Shown: piece after piece, positions 59,533 to 64,000 of the stretch
How the letters are laid out: each line of letters begins with the position of its first letter
Numbering within the stretch: position 1 is the stretch's first letter
IMG/VR virus record: IMGVR_UViG_3300028800_000060
Span: 1 to 64,000 of that record
Source of the DNA: a virus
Strand: one strand, 5' to 3'
Length of the DNA: 64,000 bases
Position numbers and translations under genes: made by a program
The notes under the pieces: model-generated
What the model was told of the DNA's origin: nothing
Databases searched by the model: none
The model's input: only the letters and a program-made list of their open reading frames with translations

Positions 59533-59933
59533 GACATGATCGATTTATGAATACTGTTTTCCAAATTGCTCAAGAACTTCCTAAAACATCGGACCAGAGA
59601 GTTGCGGCAATTATAGCGTATAAGAATAATACCATTTCTGTTGGATGCAATCAACCCAAGACGCATCCAATGGTTGCGCAGAATAACTGCCATGAATGGT
59701 GTGAATATCTTCATGCCGAAACAAGTGCAATTATAAATGCATTACGGCAAATTAGTTCTAGAAAATTGGCTAAATGTGTTATGTATGTGTGCCGTGCCAA
59801 ATATAATAATGGCTCATATACTTGGGGAATTTCCAAACCGTGTATAGACTGTAGGAAGTTCTTGCAGAATTACCCAGTACATCGGGTATATTATAGTACT
59901 GAAGAAATAGGAGTATATGAGGTCCTTAAATAA
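59529..59933 (+). CDS. deoxycytidylate deaminase-like enzyme
   Basis: A 134-residue zinc deaminase: YLHAETSAIINAL supplies the catalytic HAE, and ISKPCIDCRKFLQNY the two zinc Cys (PCxxC). It converts dCMP to dUMP (or the related nucleoside), feeding dTMP synthesis. No thymidylate synthase is in the window. Confidence 0.82.
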   Translation: MRHDRFMNTVFQIAQELPKTSDQRVAAIIAYKNNTISVGCNQPKTHPMVAQNNCHEWCEYLHAETSAIINALRQISSRKLAKCVMYVCRAKYNNGSYTWGISKPCIDCRKFLQNYPVHRVYYSTEEIGVYEVLK

Positions 59934-60621
59934 AAAGAAGAAAGTGGTGCGTGGCTCGGAATTGGCCGGATACGGGTATCGCACAAAACAATGTGGTGCT
60001 GCTCTTTTAAAGATGACTGAAAAGAGGATGCAACTGAAGTGGAAATTAGATATAGTTTGTGCTGAATATGACCGCTATATCAAGACACAAGAATTAGATG
60101 CAAGTTTACTTGGAAATCCATTTAACTATAATCGTTTGAATGAGGACGAACAAGCGTTTGTCTGGGGTTTAACATTGAATGGTGTGGGTGGTGGAGACGA
60201 TAGTAAAGAAGGATACGAATTTAAAGCCGCCGAATATACGGGAATAAATAAGCGAACAAAGAAATTGAACGCACATTCAATGTCTTTTAATGGTAAGCCG
60301 GTATTCGATACTAAACGTAAAACACTGGATTATCTTGCCGATTATTTGTCTCATATTAAAGGTATCAAAATTGCAATAAGAACACCTATTGGCAAATATC
60401 TGCATTTTGAAAGTAAAATGAATGCCGCGACTAGACAGATCCTCTTGGCACATGGAGAAGAAAAGTATGAAGCATTACAAGAGGGTAGGAAAGATCCGCG
60501 CATGAATACCAAAATTACAACTTCCGAATTGCTAGCAATAAATAATCTTAAACTTTTAAAGGGAACAAATGAAGCTTTTGCAAGGCGATTTCTCGGAGAT
60601 ACCTATAACGAGGTTGTGTGA
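59917..60621 (+). CDS. candidate restriction-type endonuclease
   Basis: A 234-residue protein without a named family. GGGDDSKEGYEFKAAEYTG (residues ~91-109) fits the PD-(D/E)xK pattern D...E-x-K followed by a polar strand, as in type II restriction enzymes. It overlaps a DNA methyltransferase gene by 53 bp, the classic arrangement of a restriction-modification pair. Its basic N-terminus (MRSLNKKKKVVRG) could contact DNA. Function inferred from motif and context. Confidence 0.5.
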   Translation: MRSLNKKKKVVRGSELAGYGYRTKQCGAALLKMTEKRMQLKWKLDIVCAEYDRYIKTQELDASLLGNPFNYNRLNEDEQAFVWGLTLNGVGGGDDSKEGYEFKAAEYTGINKRTKKLNAHSMSFNGKPVFDTKRKTLDYLADYLSHIKGIKIAIRTPIGKYLHFESKMNAATRQILLAHGEEKYEALQEGRKDPRMNTKITTSELLAINNLKLLKGTNEAFARRFLGDTYNEVV

Positions 60622-61297
60622 TTTAATTTGTTGTGATCCGCCATATAATATTTCTAGAGAACTTCATTGTTTGGATTGGGAAGGAAATACAATTCCGACA
60701 ATGAAGTTCGATAAAGATGATGATTGGGATTCAAAAACGCGCGAAGAATACATCTCGCTATTAAATCAATGGACATGTATTTTTGGTAAAGTTTTAAGGC
60801 CGGGTGGCCAATTTCTTTCATTTTGTGCTGATAGATATATTTCCCATTATTGGGAAGCATTAGAAAAAAATGGTATCATACCAAAACGAATATTTACGTG
60901 GGTAAAACCTAATGCTGTTCCATTTAATAGGAAATTTACTTTTTTGAGTAGTTGTGAATATGCACTCTGGGGAAATAAACCAGGTAAAAACAAAACATTT
61001 AATTATCAAAAAGAAAACCAACACAACTACAAAATATTGTCTGTAGTTCCCGGTAATAGATTACATCCAAATCAAAAACCTCTTGAGATCATAAAGTATT
61101 TTATTGAAACTTTATCCAATTCCGGTGATGTTGTTTTAGATCCTTTTATGGGTTCCGGAACAACAGGTGTGGCTTGTGTAGAAACGGGCCGAGATTTTAT
61201 CGGTATAGAAAAAGATGAGAAGTATTTCCAAATAGCTAAAAATCGGATAGAATCGACCGAACCAGAAACAGATTTTATTGATCGTTTTATGAAATAA
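60569..61297 (+). CDS. DNA adenine/cytosine amino-methyltransferase
   Basis: A 242-residue beta-class methyltransferase: the catalytic CCDPPYNISRE (~residue 22) comes before the SAM motif LDPFMGSGTTGVACVE (~190), with HPNQKPLEIIKYF between. DPPY is usual for N6-adenine. It is the second DNA methyltransferase in the window and is paired with the candidate endonuclease upstream. Confidence 0.87.
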   Translation: MKLLQGDFSEIPITRLCDLICCDPPYNISRELHCLDWEGNTIPTMKFDKDDDWDSKTREEYISLLNQWTCIFGKVLRPGGQFLSFCADRYISHYWEALEKNGIIPKRIFTWVKPNAVPFNRKFTFLSSCEYALWGNKPGKNKTFNYQKENQHNYKILSVVPGNRLHPNQKPLEIIKYFIETLSNSGDVVLDPFMGSGTTGVACVETGRDFIGIEKDEKYFQIAKNRIESTEPETDFIDRFMK

Positions 61298-61299
61298 AG

Positions 61300-61328
61300 T
61301 TGTTTCCCTATTTGTTGTGTGTTAAACT
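61300..61328 (+). promoter_or_regulatory. weak promoter with leaderless start
   Basis: TTGTTT (61300-61305), 17 bp ending TTGTGTGT, TAAACT (61323-61328). The ATG at 61337 is 8 nt after it. Weak boxes but the same spacing and start geometry as the other leaderless genes. Confidence 0.45.
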
Positions 61329-61336
61329 ATGATTGT

Positions 61337-62446
61337 ATGAAGAACACACATTTGCCCCATGTCGAAGATATGTTATTTATAACTGGAAGTCCGATTATAC
61401 CGGTCACATATCTTGAATCGATGTACCATTTTCTAGTTGGAAGACCCGAAATATTGACAACGGTAACCATTAAATATGACGGGTCTCCTGCTTTTGTTTT
61501 TGGAAAAGATCCTGAGAATGGTAAGTTTTTCTTGGGTACAAAAAGTGTCTTTAGTGGAAAAGTAAATTATTGTATCGGAGATATTATCCGGAATCATAAA
61601 AATCCTGCATTACAGATTAAACTCGAGGATCTTTTTGATGCATTAAAAGATATCGAATGGGATGGAGTATATCAAGGTGATTTACTTTGGACCGAAAACT
61701 CTAAGACGTATACAGATACCCAGTTTTCTTTTTGTCCCAATACACTGAGATACATTTTTCCAAAAAGTATTGACTCTGAAGTTGGAGCAGTAATCCATAC
61801 AAAATACTTAGGTGACACTTTCAAAACGATGAGGGCTGTCTTTGATTTTGATTTCCCAGTATATCAGACAACAAAGTACTTTTTATTTTCTCCCGAATAT
61901 GTTCCATGCCTTGATGGAATTTCGGAACAAGAAAATAGTTATTTGCGGTTTAAATTGAATTTCTTATATGAAATTTGTAAAGATTATGATCGCGAACGTT
62001 TTGCGGTAATTATGGCAATCAGAAACCCAAAATTTTTGGAAATATTCCAAAAGTATGTAAATCTGTCTGTGAAAACCGCGCACACAATTACTGCGGAGGG
62101 TTTTGTTGAATATTTGAGAAAAGAATTTTTAAAGCATGCTGATTCTCTGAAGTCCCAAAAGGGAAAAGAAAACGCCATTTCGGAATTGAATGCTTTTCAA
62201 GCTTCATTCGATTACAATGAACTTATTAGGGTTATAGAATTTTATAACTTAGTTACCGAGTTGAAAGTTGAAATGATTCGGAAACTTGACACTCATTCAA
62301 ATTATCTGATCTATTTACCTACAAATGTACCTTGTGGTCATGAAGGATATGTTATGAATAAATTTGACGTTCCCGTGAAGTTTGTGGATCGCAATACATT
62401 TTCGGCTGCTAATTTTAATAATGAAAAGGCGTGGTTGTTAAAATGA
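61337..62446 (+). CDS. ligase-like nucleotidyltransferase (KYDGSPA type)
   Basis: A 369-residue protein: TVTIKYDGSPAFVFGKDP carries a ligase-like motif I (Lys-x-Asp-Gly), GVYQGDLLW may be motif III and HEGYVMNKF near the end motif IV. It belongs to a family seen in T4-like cyanophages, often next to a nucleotidylyltransferase, as here (4-bp overlap). Substrate unknown, RNA or a small molecule. GTG 61319 is in frame but lies before the -10 box. Confidence 0.6.
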   Translation: MKNTHLPHVEDMLFITGSPIIPVTYLESMYHFLVGRPEILTTVTIKYDGSPAFVFGKDPENGKFFLGTKSVFSGKVNYCIGDIIRNHKNPALQIKLEDLFDALKDIEWDGVYQGDLLWTENSKTYTDTQFSFCPNTLRYIFPKSIDSEVGAVIHTKYLGDTFKTMRAVFDFDFPVYQTTKYFLFSPEYVPCLDGISEQENSYLRFKLNFLYEICKDYDRERFAVIMAIRNPKFLEIFQKYVNLSVKTAHTITAEGFVEYLRKEFLKHADSLKSQKGKENAISELNAFQASFDYNELIRVIEFYNLVTELKVEMIRKLDTHSNYLIYLPTNVPCGHEGYVMNKFDVPVKFVDRNTFSAANFNNEKAWLLK

Positions 62447-63051
62447 CACAATTACCAGGAAATGAACATGCGTTGATGGTATTTGGTAGATTTCAACCAG
62501 TGACACTTGGTCACGATGCATTATTTCAAAAGGTGTGGAATCTATTCTATGCGCGTCCATACCGAAATGATTTTATCTTTATTTCTCCTACGGTCGACCA
62601 CAAAAAGAATCCTCTATCTCTCAAAGATCGGTATAACGTTCTCACTAAGTTATATCCGTATCACAATATAATTGCTGATCCTGAAATTAAAAATCCTTTT
62701 CAGGCAGTTGTTTGGTTAGGAAAACAAGGATATACCAAAATCGATATTCTCTCGGGACCAGACCGTGTAGACAAGTATGCATCGTTTTGCCAATACATTA
62801 ATCATCCTGATCCAGAAAAATGTATTACTAATGTTCAGGAAATAAATATCATTTCTTTTGGAGTGCGTGATCCTGATTCAGATGATAACATTCAAAAAAT
62901 CAGTGGTACCGCTGCGCGACAAGCTGTTAAGGATAATGATTTTATTAGATTTTCTAGTATGTTGCCCCATTGTTCCTTAGAAGACCAAATCCAGATATAT
63001 ATTAGTATACGAAAAGGATTAGGTCTAAATGAAACTTGCAAGAGACATTAA
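62443..63051 (+). CDS. cytidylyltransferase-like protein
   Basis: A 202-residue nucleotidylyltransferase: ALMVFGRFQPVTLGHDALF with the GH of the HxGH motif, and ISGTAARQAVKDND matching the ISxTxxR end motif. It could be an NMNAT-type or other adenylyl/cytidylyltransferase; it differs from the NadM-Nudix protein. ATG 62443 overlaps the previous stop. Confidence 0.72.
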   Translation: MTQLPGNEHALMVFGRFQPVTLGHDALFQKVWNLFYARPYRNDFIFISPTVDHKKNPLSLKDRYNVLTKLYPYHNIIADPEIKNPFQAVVWLGKQGYTKIDILSGPDRVDKYASFCQYINHPDPEKCITNVQEINIISFGVRDPDSDDNIQKISGTAARQAVKDNDFIRFSSMLPHCSLEDQIQIYISIRKGLGLNETCKRH

Positions 63052-64000
63052 TTTCGGCGATAGAACAGCCAATGAGGATTGGACACAAAAAGTATCCTCT
63101 ATGGTAGAGAACACACATACTGCTCCATCATATTCATTTGCGGCATATTGTGAAGCTATAGAATCTGGAAAAAGAAAAAAGTATTTTGAAGAAGAATTCC
63201 ATCTTTCAGAATGCCGTAATGAAATTTTTGGTCCTGATAATGGTTGTGAATGTTGCTCTGGCACTGGATGGATGCCAGTAACAAAATCGAATATGGATGA
63301 ACCCTTAAGATCATTGTGGGTTCAAGCTGAAGAAGATACTCCCACCGAAGATGGTTTCCATCTAGTTCCCTGCCCCAAATGTAATCCTATCCGAGAAGAA
63401 CTTGACGAGCATATCGTTAAAAAGGGTTCTCAATTTGAACTTAAATCCAAAAAATCTGGTAAAAATTTAGGTACATACCATAGTAAATCTGGCGCTTTAA
63501 AGCGAGAACGCCAGGTTGAATATTTTAAACACCTTCACGAACATGAAGCTATAGGCCAATGGGCACCTGATAAAGTTCCAGATACTCGTCCTCTTCCTTG
63601 GAGATTACACGAAGATCATCCTCTTCCAGGACATCCACCCGATACTGGTTTTTCTGATTATGTAAAACCCGGCCATGAGAAACCTGCTGTGAGTGAAGAT
63701 ATGCAACCTAGCCAATATAATAAGACTCAGAGCCAAGCAAAAAAGGATCAAAAGAAAGCAGGAGAAACCAAAAAAGATCCTAATGCACCTAAGAAAGATC
63801 CGAATGAAACTGAGGAAGATCGTAAGGAAAAAGGAAAAGAAAAACGAGAAGAAAAAGAACGTTTAAGAAAATCAAAGAAGTTATTACCTTACGAATTTAC
63901 GGACCAGAAAGATGCTGAGAGAACTGCTGGGCACATGGGTATTCACGGCGCACATGCTACAGGAAATGGTATCTATAAACCTGGAACATCGGATTCTTCG
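63029..64000 (+). CDS. large hypothetical protein, cut by the window end
   Basis: Open from ATG 63029 to the last base (324 codons seen). CECCSGTGWMP and LVPCPKCNP give a DnaJ-like Cys-rich zinc site; FELKSKKSGKNLGTYHSKSG then RERQVEYFKHLHEH is a domain recurring in T4-like cyanophage proteins. A charged Lys/Glu low-complexity region (~230-285) follows, then AERTAGHMGIHGAHATGNG. Perhaps a virion or prohead protein; function unknown. Confidence 0.65.
   Translation, partial: MKLARDINFGDRTANEDWTQKVSSMVENTHTAPSYSFAAYCEAIESGKRKKYFEEEFHLSECRNEIFGPDNGCECCSGTGWMPVTKSNMDEPLRSLWVQAEEDTPTEDGFHLVPCPKCNPIREELDEHIVKKGSQFELKSKKSGKNLGTYHSKSGALKRERQVEYFKHLHEHEAIGQWAPDKVPDTRPLPWRLHEDHPLPGHPPDTGFSDYVKPGHEKPAVSEDMQPSQYNKTQSQAKKDQKKAGETKKDPNAPKKDPNETEEDRKEKGKEKREEKERLRKSKKLLPYEFTDQKDAERTAGHMGIHGAHATGNGIYKPGTSDSS

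Noticed and set aside
1-64000. Prophage or integrative element (integrase, att sites)
   Set aside because: No integrase, excisionase or attachment-type repeats were seen; gene content is that of a lytic T4-like phage.

Overview
This AT-rich window is a segment of a large T4-like (myovirus-type) bacteriophage genome. It carries most of the T4 core replication and recombination set: uvsY (cut by the left edge), uvsW, the late sigma factor gp55, gp47/gp46, clamp gp45, clamp loader gp44/gp62, RegA, DNA polymerase gp43, UvsX and helicase gp41. The order 55-47-46...45-44-62-regA...43...uvsX-41 is the T4 order with long insertions. The cobS/cobT-like pair recalls environmental T4-like phages such as cyanophages. 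The host cannot be named from the sequence. Almost every gene is on the + strand; the only minus-strand genes I found are two tiny membrane proteins.

Layout. 0-5.5 kb: end of uvsY, a small structural protein, a 961-residue collagen-like fibre and a tandem glycosyltransferase. 5.6-12.2 kb: uvsW, a decayed dual-specificity phosphatase gene, an LSm-like protein, gp55, gp47 and gp46. 12.2-20.3 kb: a modification island with acyl carrier protein, FkbH-like HAD enzyme, TylF-like and FkbM-like methyltransferases, a TSPPY DNA methyltransferase, a PLP enzyme, a GNAT acyltransferase, a GT10 fucosyltransferase and a double GT2. 20.6-30.5 kb: IMPDH/GMP reductase, the VWA/MoxR pair, a MazG-like protein, clamp and clamp loader, RegA. 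30.5-36.5 kb: NAD salvage (NMNAT-Nudix and NAMPT), a secreted HExxH protein, an RlmN/Cfr-like radical SAM enzyme and an RNA ligase. 36.5-51.8 kb: many small genes interspersed with 12 of the 13 tRNAs and structured RNA-like elements, plus a RlaP-like nucleotidyltransferase, macro domain, DNA ligase, SLOG, DUF4326 and deoxyribosyltransferase-like proteins. 51.8-64 kb: polymerase, nucleotide hydrolases, UvsX, gp41, a deaminase, a possible restriction-modification pair, a ligase-like/nucleotidylyltransferase pair and a protein cut by the right edge.

Expression signals fall in two classes. Host-like promoters (TTGACA, 17-18 bp, TATAAT) precede many early-type genes, and in at least seven the start codon lies only 6-10 nt past the -10 box, so the mRNAs should be leaderless or nearly so. 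T4-type late motifs (TATAAATA) precede presumed virion genes, which fits the encoded gp55. NAD salvage, RNA ligase, RlaP, macro domain and the tRNA set look like counter-defence against NAD depletion and tRNA cleavage.

Several reading frames are broken by single-base shifts (phosphatase at 7.2-7.6 kb, HNH endonuclease at 38.6-39.1 kb, a small gene at 31.8-32.1 kb, perhaps the PLP enzyme's N-terminus). They are either real decay, frameshift-decoded genes, or read errors; the intact core genes argue against a generally poor sequence.
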